Shown: positions 34,283-44,245, counted from the stretch's first letter. The stretch is 64,000 nt of DNA from UBA1351 sp964563505 (GCA_964563505.1 CAZLXW010000004.1:35583-99582); one strand, 5' to 3'. The notes: generated by a model from the sequence alone, not told the origin. Numbers and translations: made by a program.

Positions 34283-35263
34283 TTATTTTGTTGAGCTTTT
34301 GCGTACAATCAGTTTGGGAGGCAACTCAATCGACGTTGTTTCATTTGAATTGTCTTTTATACGCGATAAAAGAAGTTTAAAGGCTGTTTTTGTCATTTCT
34401 TTGATGGGTTGGTGAATACTGGAAATTTCAAAGATTTTAGAAATCAATGAGTCGTCAAAACCAATCACAGCAATATCTTCAGGAATATGGAGATTTTCGT
34501 GGCTGGTTAAGCGCATAAATTCAAGGGCTGTTACATCATTATAGCAAAAAATTGCGGTCATATCTAAGTCAGAGTGTGTTGATAAATATTTTTCAATGTT
34601 TTGATGAATATCAAAGGCGGATTCTTGACCGGGGGTTAGTGGAATAACACGTTTGTCATTAAAAGAAATACCATTGTTATATAATGCTTCTTTGAAAAAA
34701 ATGAGTTTTTCGTCATGGGGAGGGCCAATATAACCGATTTTTTGATGACCTTGTGACACAAGATGATCGGCAACGAGCTTGACGCCTTCTTTGTGGCATA
34801 CAGACACGCTGTCAAAATCTTGCTTAATCTGAGTTGTTATAACAATGGGAACATTGATGTGCTTGAGTTTTTCAATATTATAATCTCCAAAAGGAACGAG
34901 CAAAATTCCATCCACTTGACGCGATAAAAAATTTTGAACATTTTCCCACTCTTTTATTGGATTATGCATACTATTATGAATGATTATGTTATATCCCGCC
35001 GCTCTGGCGTCTTGTTCCATTGCTTGAATGACTTCCATAAAATAAGGATTGGATAAATCGGTGACGCAGACACCAACCAAAAATGATTGGCTACTTTTTA
35101 AAGTTTGTGCAGCCTTATTGACAGTAAAATTAGATTCCTCAATGACTTTCATAACACGCTTGGCTAAAGCCTTGTCAACATTTGGATTACCGTTAATAAC
35201 TCGAGATACAGTCGGTTGGGAAACATTTGCGAGTCGGGCAATATCTTTCATAGTCAGTTTCAT
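34283..35263 (-). CDS. LacI-family repressor of the sucrose/fructan operon
   Basis: A 326-residue regulator: N-terminal helix-turn-helix (MKDIARLANVSQPTVSRVINGNP) with hinge, then a periplasmic-binding-protein-like effector domain (VGVCVTDLSNPYFMEVIQAMEQ; IPEDIAVIGFDD). It is divergent from the sugar transport operon. Two near-identical palindromes, one upstream of this gene and one at the promoter of the operon, are its probable operators, implying autoregulation. The start at 35263 follows GGAGATGA; a longer in-frame start reaching 35317 would cover the operator. Confidence 0.92.
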   Translation of the reverse strand: MKLTMKDIARLANVSQPTVSRVINGNPNVDKALAKRVMKVIEESNFTVNKAAQTLKSSQSFLVGVCVTDLSNPYFMEVIQAMEQDARAAGYNIIIHNSMHNPIKEWENVQNFLSRQVDGILLVPFGDYNIEKLKHINVPIVITTQIKQDFDSVSVCHKEGVKLVADHLVSQGHQKIGYIGPPHDEKLIFFKEALYNNGISFNDKRVIPLTPGQESAFDIHQNIEKYLSTHSDLDMTAIFCYNDVTALEFMRLTSHENLHIPEDIAVIGFDDSLISKIFEISSIHQPIKEMTKTAFKLLLSRIKDNSNETTSIELPPKLIVRKSSTK

Positions 35264-35303
35264 AAAATCATCTCCATTAGCGTATCGATAAAAAGTTTTA
35301 TCA

Positions 35304-35315
35304 GAATACGAATTC
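35304..35315. promoter_or_regulatory. Candidate LacI-family operator upstream of the repressor gene
   Basis: GAATACGAATTC matches 11 of 12 bases of the perfect palindrome at 35476-35487 and lies 41 bases upstream of the repressor start codon, in position for autoregulation. Confidence 0.6.
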
Positions 35316-35437
35316 ATATAATTGAATTTCTTAATAATAGGATACTATAAAATTGAAAAAAAATAAAGAACTATTGTTATAATATATGAAAAATACATCA
35401 TAATAGACAATAAAAATATAATTATTTGATTTTTATG

Positions 35438-35466
35438 TTGACAAATGACTAAAATAAGAATATAAT
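35438..35466 (+). promoter_or_regulatory. Consensus sigma-A promoter of the sucrose/fructan operon
   Basis: TTGACA (35438-35443), 17 bases, TATAAT (35461-35466): a perfect match. A promoter this strong needs repression, consistent with the operator directly downstream. Confidence 0.88.
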
Positions 35467-35475
35467 TCATTTCAA

Positions 35476-35487
35476 GAATACGTATTC
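35476..35487. promoter_or_regulatory. Candidate LacI-family operator at the sugar operon promoter
   Basis: GAATACGTATTC is a perfect 12-base palindrome placed about 10 bases after the -10, overlapping the expected transcription start. The central CG is typical of LacI-family sites. A near copy is present at 35304. Confidence 0.75.
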
Positions 35488-35534
35488 ACAAATTAAGCTA
35501 ATTAATCTAATTTAAAATGAAAAGGAGCTATCTT

Positions 35535-36959
35535 ATGAAAAAAATCGTATCGTTACTTTTAGTTTTTGCATTAATTTTATCAACAACAGCTTGTGGGAAT
35601 AGTGGTACAGAAGGAACTAGTGGGAATAGTTCAACAAAAGATAATGAAGTTAAAGAAAGCATTGTAATATGGACTCAAGCAGCACCGGACCATCCGGAAG
35701 GAAAAATGTTTGCTGATCGTATTGAAGCTTATAATGCGGCAAATCCGGATGCAATGCAAGTTGAGATTCAAAACTTTACACGTGCTGGTTCAGGTTCTGG
35801 TTATATTGATAAACTGAATGCTGCGATTACATCTAATCAAATGCCGGATATTTTCACCTTAGATGGACCGGATGTAGCATCATATGTAGAGGCAGGCGTC
35901 ATTCGTAGTTTAGATGATATTTTGGAAACAGGATTTATCAATGGTTTTACGGATGCGATGATAGAACAAGGAACTGTTGATAACAAACTTTATGCGTTGG
36001 GTTATCAAGATTCAGGAGTGGTAGTCATGTATAATGAAGACGTTATTAACGAATTACCTGAAGATGTTAAATCTATTATTCCGGGACCGGATGAAGATTG
36101 GACGTGGACAGAGTTTTATGAAGTTGCAAATGAAGTAAATACATTACGTACAGATCCTGAATATCAAGATAAAGAACATATAAGTAAACTAGAGTTAACG
36201 GTTGATTTTCTGACGAGTGATATTCCCAAAGGTGCATATGAAATAGCCATGTATTTCTTGCTTCCGATGATATGGTCGAACAATGCAAATGTTGTTGCAG
36301 AGGATGGTCTAACACTAGATGGATATTTAAATAGTCCGGAAACTATTGAGGCATTAAAAGTATTTGGAGATTTTTTTGCAAATGATTTAGCATTAGCAAT
36401 TGAACCGGAAAAAAGTTTTCATACAGGTAAAGCCGCAATGGCTATAGGTGGATTTTGGTTTATCAATGATTTGACGAGTAATTACCCGAACACAAAATTC
36501 AGATCAGTACGATATCCAAAAATGGATGCTGATTTCGATGAAAACTATACACCGTCAGGAAGTTGGGCTTTTGTCGCATCGAATAATGTTGAACAAGGAA
36601 CAGATAAAGCAGAACAAGTAGGGGATGTTCTTGAATGGCTAACGAATGATGAGGCGGCAGAAGAATATTATCATGCAAATGGAGCGATTCCAGGAAGAAC
36701 CAATGCTGTTTCGGTCATTGATACAGATACAGAAAACCCTTATCATAATGAAGCGTGGCATGTATTAAAATATCAAGTAGAAAATACGAATAAAGCACGT
36801 CCTATTAGTGTGGGATATCCTTATCTTTCAGAAACATTTGCAAGAGATGTCATTATGAGAATTGCTCAAAACCAAATCAATGATACAGAGACTATTGAGC
36901 AATATGTAGACGATGCAATTAAGAAAATCAAATTTGAATTTGATAGATATCAAAAATAA
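35535..36959 (+). CDS. Sugar ABC transporter substrate-binding lipoprotein (SBP family 1)
   Basis: A 474-residue binding protein with a lipoprotein signal ending LSTTAC (Cys20). Family 1 features include IVIWTQAAPDHPEGK, MPDIFTLDGPDVASYVEAGVI, GYQDSGVVVMYNEDVINEL and KAAMAIGGFWF. From its operon it should bind sucrose or short fructans. AAAGGAGC precedes the ATG at 35535; an ATG six codons upstream overlaps that ribosome binding site and is rejected. Confidence 0.92.
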   Translation: MKKIVSLLLVFALILSTTACGNSGTEGTSGNSSTKDNEVKESIVIWTQAAPDHPEGKMFADRIEAYNAANPDAMQVEIQNFTRAGSGSGYIDKLNAAITSNQMPDIFTLDGPDVASYVEAGVIRSLDDILETGFINGFTDAMIEQGTVDNKLYALGYQDSGVVVMYNEDVINELPEDVKSIIPGPDEDWTWTEFYEVANEVNTLRTDPEYQDKEHISKLELTVDFLTSDIPKGAYEIAMYFLLPMIWSNNANVVAEDGLTLDGYLNSPETIEALKVFGDFFANDLALAIEPEKSFHTGKAAMAIGGFWFINDLTSNYPNTKFRSVRYPKMDADFDENYTPSGSWAFVASNNVEQGTDKAEQVGDVLEWLTNDEAAEEYYHANGAIPGRTNAVSVIDTDTENPYHNEAWHVLKYQVENTNKARPISVGYPYLSETFARDVIMRIAQNQINDTETIEQYVDDAIKKIKFEFDRYQK

Positions 36960-37029
36960 ATTATGAGTTGATTGGCTGTTGCAGATATAGATGCAACAGT
37001 CAATTTTAAAAAGACGAGGATGTGAATTT

Positions 37030-37920
37030 ATGGAATTGACCAAAAGAAAATCAAAATATTCGTTAAAAGAATCATTGACAGCATATATATTTTTGTTACC
37101 GGCCTTAATGCTTGCATTTACATTTATAATATTACCAATTTTTTCAGCTTTTGTTAATGGCTTTACGGATTATTATTTATTAAAACCAGATGAAAAAACA
37201 TTTATTGGGATTGATAATTTTATCCGAATGGCATCAGATACGCTATTGTTGAAAACATTTAAAAACACGCTATATTTTGTTGTATTGGTAGTACCTATAC
37301 AGTTGGGAATGGCGCTATTATTAGCGTTGATTGTAAATAAAAAATTAAAATTTAATGGATATTATCGTATGGCATACTTTGCACCGGCGGTTCTTTCGCT
37401 GGTTGTTATTTCAATACTATGGTCTGTCTTACTAAATCCCTCTTCAGGATTAGCGAATCAAATCCTTATGTCTGTTGGTATTCCGAGACAAAAATTCTTA
37501 ACAAGCACAACGCAAGCGATGCCAACAATTGTTGTGATTTCAGCATGGTCTGGTTGTGGGTATCAAATGCTTATTTTTTTAGCAGGATTAAAAAATATTG
37601 AAAACAGTTTATATGAAGCAGCAGAAATAGATGGGGCAAATAGTTGGAAAAAATTTTTGCATATTACAATACCCTCATTACGACCGGTAACCATGTTTCT
37701 TATAATTACAACAACTATTCAAGCATTTAAGCTGATTGTGCAGCCAATGGTTATGACAGGTGGGGGTCCGGATTATTCGACTATGACAATACTACAATAT
37801 ATATATGAATATGGATTCAGGCATCGTAACGTGGGATACGTCAGTGCAATCACACTAGTGTTCACCCTTTTTTTAGTGGTTGTATCGATTTTGATAAAGA
37901 AAGTGCTTAAGGAGGAATAG
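37030..37920 (+). CDS. Sugar ABC transporter permease (MalF-like)
   Basis: A 296-residue permease with six TM segments and the EAA loop YEAAEIDGANSWKKFLHITIPSLRP. The N-terminal region (SLTAYIFLLPALMLAFTFIILPI) is typical of the family. It starts at 37030 after GAGGATG. It pairs with the next gene. No ATPase gene is in the operon, so a shared MsmK/UgpC-like ATPase encoded elsewhere is expected. Confidence 0.92.
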   Translation: MELTKRKSKYSLKESLTAYIFLLPALMLAFTFIILPIFSAFVNGFTDYYLLKPDEKTFIGIDNFIRMASDTLLLKTFKNTLYFVVLVVPIQLGMALLLALIVNKKLKFNGYYRMAYFAPAVLSLVVISILWSVLLNPSSGLANQILMSVGIPRQKFLTSTTQAMPTIVVISAWSGCGYQMLIFLAGLKNIENSLYEAAEIDGANSWKKFLHITIPSLRPVTMFLIITTTIQAFKLIVQPMVMTGGGPDYSTMTILQYIYEYGFRHRNVGYVSAITLVFTLFLVVVSILIKKVLKEE

Positions 37921-37921
37921 T

Positions 37922-38761
37922 ATGCATAAGAAAGATATAATAAAAATATTATTTTATATAGTCATTACTTTATTATCTTTGTTTTTCATTTTTCCTATGC
38001 TTTGGATGATTGTGTCTTCATTTAAAATTGATGAACATATTTATCGTGATATAGGTACAGTTTTTGCCTTTTTACCACGTATGGAAGATATGACGATAAA
38101 GCCCTATAAAGAATTATTAAGTATGTATAATATTTTTAAGAATATGGGGAATAGTTTAATGTATGCAAGTTTAACAGTTGTATTTGGGTTAATGGTTAAT
38201 TCGTTAGCAGGATATGCATTAGCAAAATTTAATTTTCCGTTTAAAGATGGAGTGTTACTTTTGATTATTGCTCTAATGATTGTACCGGTTGAAGCTACTA
38301 TTTTACCTTTATATATGGTTGTTTTTAGAATCAAGTTGATTAACACGATTGCAGGGTACTTGTTACCCTTCGTTGCAAATGTTATGAATATATTTTTGTT
38401 CAGACAATATTTTTTGTCTTTTCCTGAAGAATTATCAGAAGCTGCAAGAATTGATGGATTAGGACATTTTAAATTGTTTTATAAGATTGTATTTCCGATA
38501 AGCAAACCAATTTATGTGACAATAGGAATCATTACATTTTTAGCTTCTTGGAATGATTTTTTATGGCCTGTTATGGCATTGTCAAACTCAGATTTAATGC
38601 CGGTCCAAGTTGCACTAAATGCAATTTTTAGTGATACCTATAATATTTTCACAAGTCATACGATGGCAGCATTGACATTAGTTACTTTACCGGTAGTTGT
38701 TTTATACATGTTTTTCCAAAGACAAATTGTTGAAGGTGTAGCTAGATCTGGAATAAAGTAA
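37922..38761 (+). CDS. Sugar ABC transporter permease (MalG-like)
   Basis: A 279-residue permease: TM1 about 10-31 (IVITLLSLFFIFPMLWMIVSSFK), EAA loop SEAARIDGLGHFKLFYKIVFPISKP and the closing FFQRQIVEGVARSGIK, a hallmark of the MalG family. It is one base after the MalF-like gene, so the two are translationally coupled. Confidence 0.93.
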   Translation: MHKKDIIKILFYIVITLLSLFFIFPMLWMIVSSFKIDEHIYRDIGTVFAFLPRMEDMTIKPYKELLSMYNIFKNMGNSLMYASLTVVFGLMVNSLAGYALAKFNFPFKDGVLLLIIALMIVPVEATILPLYMVVFRIKLINTIAGYLLPFVANVMNIFLFRQYFLSFPEELSEAARIDGLGHFKLFYKIVFPISKPIYVTIGIITFLASWNDFLWPVMALSNSDLMPVQVALNAIFSDTYNIFTSHTMAALTLVTLPVVVLYMFFQRQIVEGVARSGIK

Positions 38762-38788
38762 AATGAAAGTACTAAGAAAGGATTTATA

Positions 38789-40201
38789 ATGAATAATCTA
38801 CTAGATAAGGCAAATGCCTACATTAACAGAAATGAAAACAGTACAAAAAACCATCCGATATTTCACTATACAGCACCTATAGGATGGATAAATGATCCCA
38901 ACGGCTTATGCTATTTTAAAGGAGAGTATCATCTGTATTATCAATATAATCCTTATGGTATTCATTGGGATACTATGTATTGGGGACATGCGACATCCAA
39001 GGATTTGATTCATTGGGAACACAAGCCGGTGGCCCTTGCGCCGGAAGAAGATTATGAACGTGATGGATGCTTTTCAGGAAGTGTCATTGAGGTAAACAAT
39101 GAACTTTATATTATGTATACAGGGCACTTAGATCGGAACAATCGCGTTCGACAAAATCAGAATATTGCTATTAGTCAAGATGGATTAACCTTTAAAAAGA
39201 TAGAAGAAAATCCTGTGCTTAAGGAAATAGATTTGCCCAAAGGTTCTCAACCGGAAGATTTTAGAGACCCGAAAGTATTTGAATATAAAGGAAGTTATTG
39301 GAGTGTTATTGTCGGAAGACCAAAAGAACAAGGTGGAGCTGTACTCTTATATCGTTCCGATAATCTGATTCATTGGGACTATGTCGGAATTATAGCTGAA
39401 AGTGATATAGGTCTGGAAGAAATATGGGAATGTCCAGACCTATTTAAACTTCAAGACACAGATGTCCTTATACTTTCCATCATTGATTTACAAGAACCCA
39501 ATATGCATCCGACAATGTATAAATTGGGAAATGTAGATATAGAAAACAGTCGAAGCGAGTGGAATTATACACGTGATTTAGACTGTGGAGTTAGCTTCTA
39601 TGCACCTCAGACATTTTTAGATCCCAAAGGACAACGTATTATGATTGGATGGATAAGTCCATGGGATGCAGATGATGCGATTCGATTGGAAAATGGTTGG
39701 GCAGGAATGATGGCTACACCACGTGTTTTGACGATTGAAGATAAACGACTCGTTCAGAAACCGATAGAAAGTATTGCTCAATTGCGTCAAGATAAGGGGG
39801 AACATATTAAAGAAAAAGTCATTTGTAATGAAGGGTTATCTTTTGACAATATCTCAGGACAGCATTTTGACCTAAGTTTTGAAGTGAATATCAGTCAGGC
39901 AGATAGCTTTACCATAGAATTAGCTAAAGGTAAAAAGGACTCCACACAATTAAGCTATAATGTTCATACACATGAATGGGTTTTTGACTCAAAAGATATA
40001 CGGAAAGTTCAAGAGGACTGTCCTAAGGAAAAATTTGAAGTTCGAGTTTTAATGGATCAATATAGTATTGAGATTTTTGCTGATGGAGGCAAACGCGTCT
40101 TTACAGCGCTTATTAATCCGGGTGAAGACGCTAGGGATATAGTATTTTCGAGTGAAGGAAAGACGGCTTTATACAATGTGGAGTTTTATTCTTTGATATG
40201 A
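38789..40201 (+). CDS. Glycoside hydrolase family 32 (sucrose-6-phosphate hydrolase/fructosidase)
   Basis: A 470-residue enzyme without signal peptide, so it acts in the cytoplasm on imported sugar. The GH32 catalytic residues are visible: nucleophile Asp36 in WINDPNG, Asp160 in FRDP and the acid/base Glu214 in WECPDLF. The C-terminal beta-sandwich module is present (VRVLMDQYSIEIFADGG). Because import is by an ABC transporter rather than a PTS, the substrate is likely unphosphorylated sucrose or fructo-oligosaccharide, giving free fructose for the fructokinase downstream. Confidence 0.93.
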   Translation: MNNLLDKANAYINRNENSTKNHPIFHYTAPIGWINDPNGLCYFKGEYHLYYQYNPYGIHWDTMYWGHATSKDLIHWEHKPVALAPEEDYERDGCFSGSVIEVNNELYIMYTGHLDRNNRVRQNQNIAISQDGLTFKKIEENPVLKEIDLPKGSQPEDFRDPKVFEYKGSYWSVIVGRPKEQGGAVLLYRSDNLIHWDYVGIIAESDIGLEEIWECPDLFKLQDTDVLILSIIDLQEPNMHPTMYKLGNVDIENSRSEWNYTRDLDCGVSFYAPQTFLDPKGQRIMIGWISPWDADDAIRLENGWAGMMATPRVLTIEDKRLVQKPIESIAQLRQDKGEHIKEKVICNEGLSFDNISGQHFDLSFEVNISQADSFTIELAKGKKDSTQLSYNVHTHEWVFDSKDIRKVQEDCPKEKFEVRVLMDQYSIEIFADGGKRVFTALINPGEDARDIVFSSEGKTALYNVEFYSLI

Positions 40202-40264
40202 TATAATTTACTCGTTACCATATGTTGAAACGAAATAAGGATGAAACAAGTAAGGAGTGAATTT

Positions 40265-41452
40265 ATGAAACAATTAGTAAAAAACAATGTGCATTGGCTA
40301 GGGTATATTGATTGGGAGCTTGAGTCTTTTCATGGGGATGATTATTCGATTTATAACGGTTCAAGTCAAAACGCATATTTGATACAAGAAGAAAAAACAG
40401 TCTTAATCGATACGGTTTGGGCACCTCATCGTTTTGAATTTATTGATAATCTAAAAAAAGAAATTGATTTGAATGAGATTGATTTTATTGTCGTCAATCA
40501 TGGAGAAGTCGATCATTCTGGAGCCCTCGTTGATTTAATGAAAGAGATACCGGATACTCCGATTTACTGTACGGCAAATGCGATTAAGAGTTTAGAAGGC
40601 CAATACGGTAAACATGATTGGAATATGAATGTTGTAAAAACAGGAGATTCAGTTGACATCGGAAATGGTAAGCAGTTGATTTTTGTTGAAATGCGTATGT
40701 TACATTGGCCGGATAGTATGGCGACCTATATGACAGGCGACAATATCTTATTTTCAAATGACGCCTTTGGTCAGCATTTTGCAGTTGAAGAACTCTTTAA
40801 TGACCGCGCAGATCAATGTCTGTTAGAAAAAGAGGCAATGAAGTACTACGCCAATATTCTCAATCCATTTTCACCACTAGTGGCTAGAAAAATAGAAGAA
40901 ATTGTTGCATTAAATCTTCCGATTGATATTATTGCACCAAGTCATGGAGCGATTTGGCGGGATAATCCTATGCAAATTGTCGAAAAATATACGGCTTGGG
41001 CAAATAATTATCAAGAAGATCAATTAACTATTGTATATGATACTATGTGGGAAGGAACAACAAAAATTGCACATAAGATAGCAGAAGCAGCCCGTGAAGT
41101 AAGTCCTGAGACCGTGGTTAAAGTATTTAATTGTGCAAAAGCAGATAAGAATGAAATCATGACAGAGGTCTTTAAGTCAAGGGCAGTAGCTGTTGGATCG
41201 CCGACAAACGGTAATGACATATTATCAAGTGTTGATGGATGGATTCATTTTTTAAGAACATTGAAATTTAAAAATAAAAAAGCTGCGACATTTGGTTGCT
41301 ATGGATGGAGCGGTGAATCGGTAAAGATACTTAAGGAAAGTATGGCAGATGCAGGATTTGAAGTTATCGCAGAATCAATTTCTTCCTTATGGAATCCAGA
41401 TGAAGAAGATTTTTCACAAGCAAAGGAGCTTGTAGAAAGTTTGTTAAAATAA
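40265..41452 (+). CDS. Flavodiiron protein (FprA family O2/NO reductase)
   Basis: A 395-residue protein: N-terminal beta-lactamase-like diiron domain with ligands His79, Glu81, Asp83, His84, His147 and Asp166 and HGAIWR (His about 227), then a flavodoxin-like FMN domain (about 252-395; TIVYDTMWEGTTKIAH, AVGSPTNGND). No rubredoxin domain is fused. Such enzymes reduce oxygen or nitric oxide in anaerobes using rubredoxin or F420H2. It is placed between the GH32 gene and fructokinase and is probably co-transcribed with them, an unusual setting. AAGGAGTG precedes the ATG. Confidence 0.94.
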   Translation: MKQLVKNNVHWLGYIDWELESFHGDDYSIYNGSSQNAYLIQEEKTVLIDTVWAPHRFEFIDNLKKEIDLNEIDFIVVNHGEVDHSGALVDLMKEIPDTPIYCTANAIKSLEGQYGKHDWNMNVVKTGDSVDIGNGKQLIFVEMRMLHWPDSMATYMTGDNILFSNDAFGQHFAVEELFNDRADQCLLEKEAMKYYANILNPFSPLVARKIEEIVALNLPIDIIAPSHGAIWRDNPMQIVEKYTAWANNYQEDQLTIVYDTMWEGTTKIAHKIAEAAREVSPETVVKVFNCAKADKNEIMTEVFKSRAVAVGSPTNGNDILSSVDGWIHFLRTLKFKNKKAATFGCYGWSGESVKILKESMADAGFEVIAESISSLWNPDEEDFSQAKELVESLLK

Positions 41453-41473
41453 GACGTTAGTATGGAGGTTAAG

Positions 41474-42424
41474 ATGGCAGATATTGTTGCATTAGGTGAA
41501 TTGCTTATTGATTTTACACCGTTAAAAGGAACAGATAAAGTTGCTTTTGAACGAAATGCCGGTGGTGCACCGGCAAATGTATTGGCAGCGGTTACCAAGT
41601 TAGGGCGTAGCAGTCGATTTGTTGGATGTGTTGGCCAAGATATGTTCGGTACCTATCTTAAAGGTTTTCTAGAATCATGTAACATTGATAGTCAATACTT
41701 GAAAATGACATCAGAAACGCCAACAACACTTGCTTTTGTTGCGTTAAAAGACGATGGAGACCGGGATTTTAGTTTTTATCGAAATCCGGGAGCAGATTTA
41801 ATGCTAAAAGAAGAAGATATTCAGGAAAATATCTTTGATGGTGCAAAAGTATTCCATTTTGGATCATTATCCTTAACAGACGAACCGGTTAAAGGAGCAA
41901 CCCTTAAGAGTTTAAAGATGGCAAGAGACAAAGACCTTATCATTAGTTATGATCCGAATTTAAGACCGCCATTATGGCCGTCATTGGATGAAGCCAAGCA
42001 AACAATTCTATCTGTCATGGACCAAGTCGATGTGTTGAAAATTTCCGAAGAAGAATTGTTGTTTTTAACAGGTGAGAATGATATCGAAAAAGGGTCTAAG
42101 ATTCTCTATGACCAATACAATATTGCATTAATTATTGTTACCTTAGGCCCGGATGGATGCGGAATTCGAAGAGCAGATGAATTCGCTAGCCTTCATGGTG
42201 TTAAAGTGCAAGCTGTAGACACGACTGGCGCCGGCGATAGCCATCTAGGTGCAATGTTGTACCAAATTATCGAAGATGGTCGAGACTTAGAACAGATTGA
42301 ATTTGATAAGCTACAAGAATATGTAAAGTTTGCAAATACAATGGCGGCTTATGTAACAACTCAGTATGGAAGTGCTGCTATTATGCCAACATATGAGCAA
42401 GTTCAACAAATGTTGCAGGATTAA
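41474..42424 (+). CDS. Fructokinase (PfkB family)
   Basis: A 316-residue sugar kinase with RNAGGAPANVLAAVTKLG near the N-terminus, ISYDPNLRPPLW, and the PfkB C-terminal signature DTTGAGDSHLGAML with the catalytic Asp. It would phosphorylate the fructose released by the GH32 enzyme. GGAGG precedes the ATG at 41474; the ATG at 41462 contains that ribosome binding site. It is the last gene of the operon. Confidence 0.92.
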   Translation: MADIVALGELLIDFTPLKGTDKVAFERNAGGAPANVLAAVTKLGRSSRFVGCVGQDMFGTYLKGFLESCNIDSQYLKMTSETPTTLAFVALKDDGDRDFSFYRNPGADLMLKEEDIQENIFDGAKVFHFGSLSLTDEPVKGATLKSLKMARDKDLIISYDPNLRPPLWPSLDEAKQTILSVMDQVDVLKISEEELLFLTGENDIEKGSKILYDQYNIALIIVTLGPDGCGIRRADEFASLHGVKVQAVDTTGAGDSHLGAMLYQIIEDGRDLEQIEFDKLQEYVKFANTMAAYVTTQYGSAAIMPTYEQVQQMLQD

Positions 42425-42529
42425 AACTGATTTTTGTAAAGAATAGCACAAAACCATAAAGACATGCTTCTCAAACTTTGATATACTATAGTAAGAATTA
42501 CCTATATCAACGATAAAGGAGAAGCTCTT

Positions 42530-44245
42530 ATGAAAAAAATGAGAAAACTACGAATTACCATCAAACTACGACTAATTCTATCCTATAGTTTAGTTGTTCT
42601 TGTGATGGTAATTTTATTTGGATTAAGTATGATTATGACGGGGTCATTAGTGAATCAATCCAAGCAGGTAACAGATCAAATCATTCCTCAATTGGTTCAA
42701 GCCAAGGAGCTAGGTAAGCTCGTATCGGATTATAGGAATGCAGAATATATGTATATGATGTCAACGACAGATGATGACAAAAATTATGCCCTCACAAGTT
42801 TGACGACAATTGAGAATGGTATTAATACCTTACTTGAGTCCTACAAAAATCTGTTGCAACCGGCGGAAAGAAAAAGTTATGACATCGTGTATTACACGTG
42901 GCAAAATTATTTGACTATTCATGAAAAAATGTTGGCTAGTGACAATCAGGATGATATCATGCAAATTATGAATGGGGAAGGTAAAAATTCATACGATAGT
43001 CTATCTTCATACCTGGATACCATGATTCAAGAAACGGATGCACGCTCAAAAGCAAGAGAAGAAACATTAGAAGAACAGACGAACACGCTGATGAATGTTT
43101 TTGTTCTTGTATCAATTGTCGGTATTGCTATTAGTATCTTATTTGCCATCTTTAACTTATGGCGAATTGTTAAGCCGATTAAACAACTCCAATCACGACT
43201 AGATGTCTTAGCGAATCAAGGCGGAGACTTAAGTCAAGAGATTCAGTTTAAAACCCGTGATGAGATGGGCGATTTGGCAACAAGTATTAATATGTTTTTG
43301 AAAAATATGAAAGAGATTGTTGCAGAAGTAAAAGAAAGTACAAACCAAGTTCGAACTGAAGCAGAACTAGTTGAGCAAAGTAGCCATATATTGATTGCAG
43401 ATGTTCGCTTGATTACTGGGACAACCGAAGAGATGGATGTCAATATTTCAGTGATTGACAGGGAAACGGAAGCCATAACCAGCAATATTCGTGAGATTGA
43501 AGTGGTTGTAGAATCCATAGCCAATAGTGCCCAGAATGGCGCAGGACGTGTTGACGAAATTTCAAAACGTGCCAATGCATTGAAAAATAAAGCCATTGAG
43601 TCTAAGGAAGATGCAGACTTAATTGTTCAAACCATTGAAGCAGAGATTAATGATGCCATGCAAGAGTCCATTCAGGTTAAAGATATTTCATTGCTTACAG
43701 ATGCCATTATGGATATTACTGAACAAACCAATCTTTTAGCGCTTAATGCAGCCATTGAAGCCGCAAGAGCAGGTGAATCAGGCAAAGGATTTGCAGTCGT
43801 AGCAGATGAAATACGAAAACTGGCATCGGTTTCTGCAGAGACTGCAAATAAAATTCAAAACATAACATCCATTGTCATTCATGCCGTCAATCGTTTAAAT
43901 ACAACATCAAGTGAGATGCTGGATTTTTTGAATTCACGTGTGGTTAAGGATTATGAAGCACTTGTAAATACAGGTGAACAATACAGCGATGATGCAAGTG
44001 CTATGGATGATTTGATTTCAAACCTCAGTGCGACGAGTGAAGAGCTTATGGCAAGCATACAATCAATGTCACAAAACATTTATGATATATCCGACAAAAC
44101 AAAGGATGCGCATCAAAGTATTTCTGAGATTAATGGTAAGGCAAAGGAAGTTACAGAAAGTACAGACCAAGTTTCAACACACACACAAGCCAATAAAGCC
44201 ATTGCAGAGAATTTGAAAAAGATTGTAGAGAAATTTACAACTTGA
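42530..44245 (+). CDS. Methyl-accepting chemotaxis protein (stand-alone)
   Basis: A 571-residue receptor: TM1 about 15-37, a helical extracellular sensor (about 38-185), TM2 about 188-212, HAMP (KPIKQLQSRLDVLANQGGDLSQEI) and a signalling domain with tip EQTNLLALNAAIEAARAGESG. The stretch before the tip contains VKDISLLTDAIMDI with normal heptads. It has its own AT-rich promoter region (TATACT at 42482) and lies away from the che operon. Ligand unknown; its position after the sugar operon hints at carbohydrate taxis but does not prove it. Confidence 0.92.
   Translation: MKKMRKLRITIKLRLILSYSLVVLVMVILFGLSMIMTGSLVNQSKQVTDQIIPQLVQAKELGKLVSDYRNAEYMYMMSTTDDDKNYALTSLTTIENGINTLLESYKNLLQPAERKSYDIVYYTWQNYLTIHEKMLASDNQDDIMQIMNGEGKNSYDSLSSYLDTMIQETDARSKAREETLEEQTNTLMNVFVLVSIVGIAISILFAIFNLWRIVKPIKQLQSRLDVLANQGGDLSQEIQFKTRDEMGDLATSINMFLKNMKEIVAEVKESTNQVRTEAELVEQSSHILIADVRLITGTTEEMDVNISVIDRETEAITSNIREIEVVVESIANSAQNGAGRVDEISKRANALKNKAIESKEDADLIVQTIEAEINDAMQESIQVKDISLLTDAIMDITEQTNLLALNAAIEAARAGESGKGFAVVADEIRKLASVSAETANKIQNITSIVIHAVNRLNTTSSEMLDFLNSRVVKDYEALVNTGEQYSDDASAMDDLISNLSATSEELMASIQSMSQNIYDISDKTKDAHQSISEINGKAKEVTESTDQVSTHTQANKAIAENLKKIVEKFTT

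Noticed and set aside
35264..35534. CcpA cre site for catabolite repression
   Set aside because: No good TGNAANCGNTNNCA match was found in the intergenic region; the only clear palindromes are the GAATAC sites.
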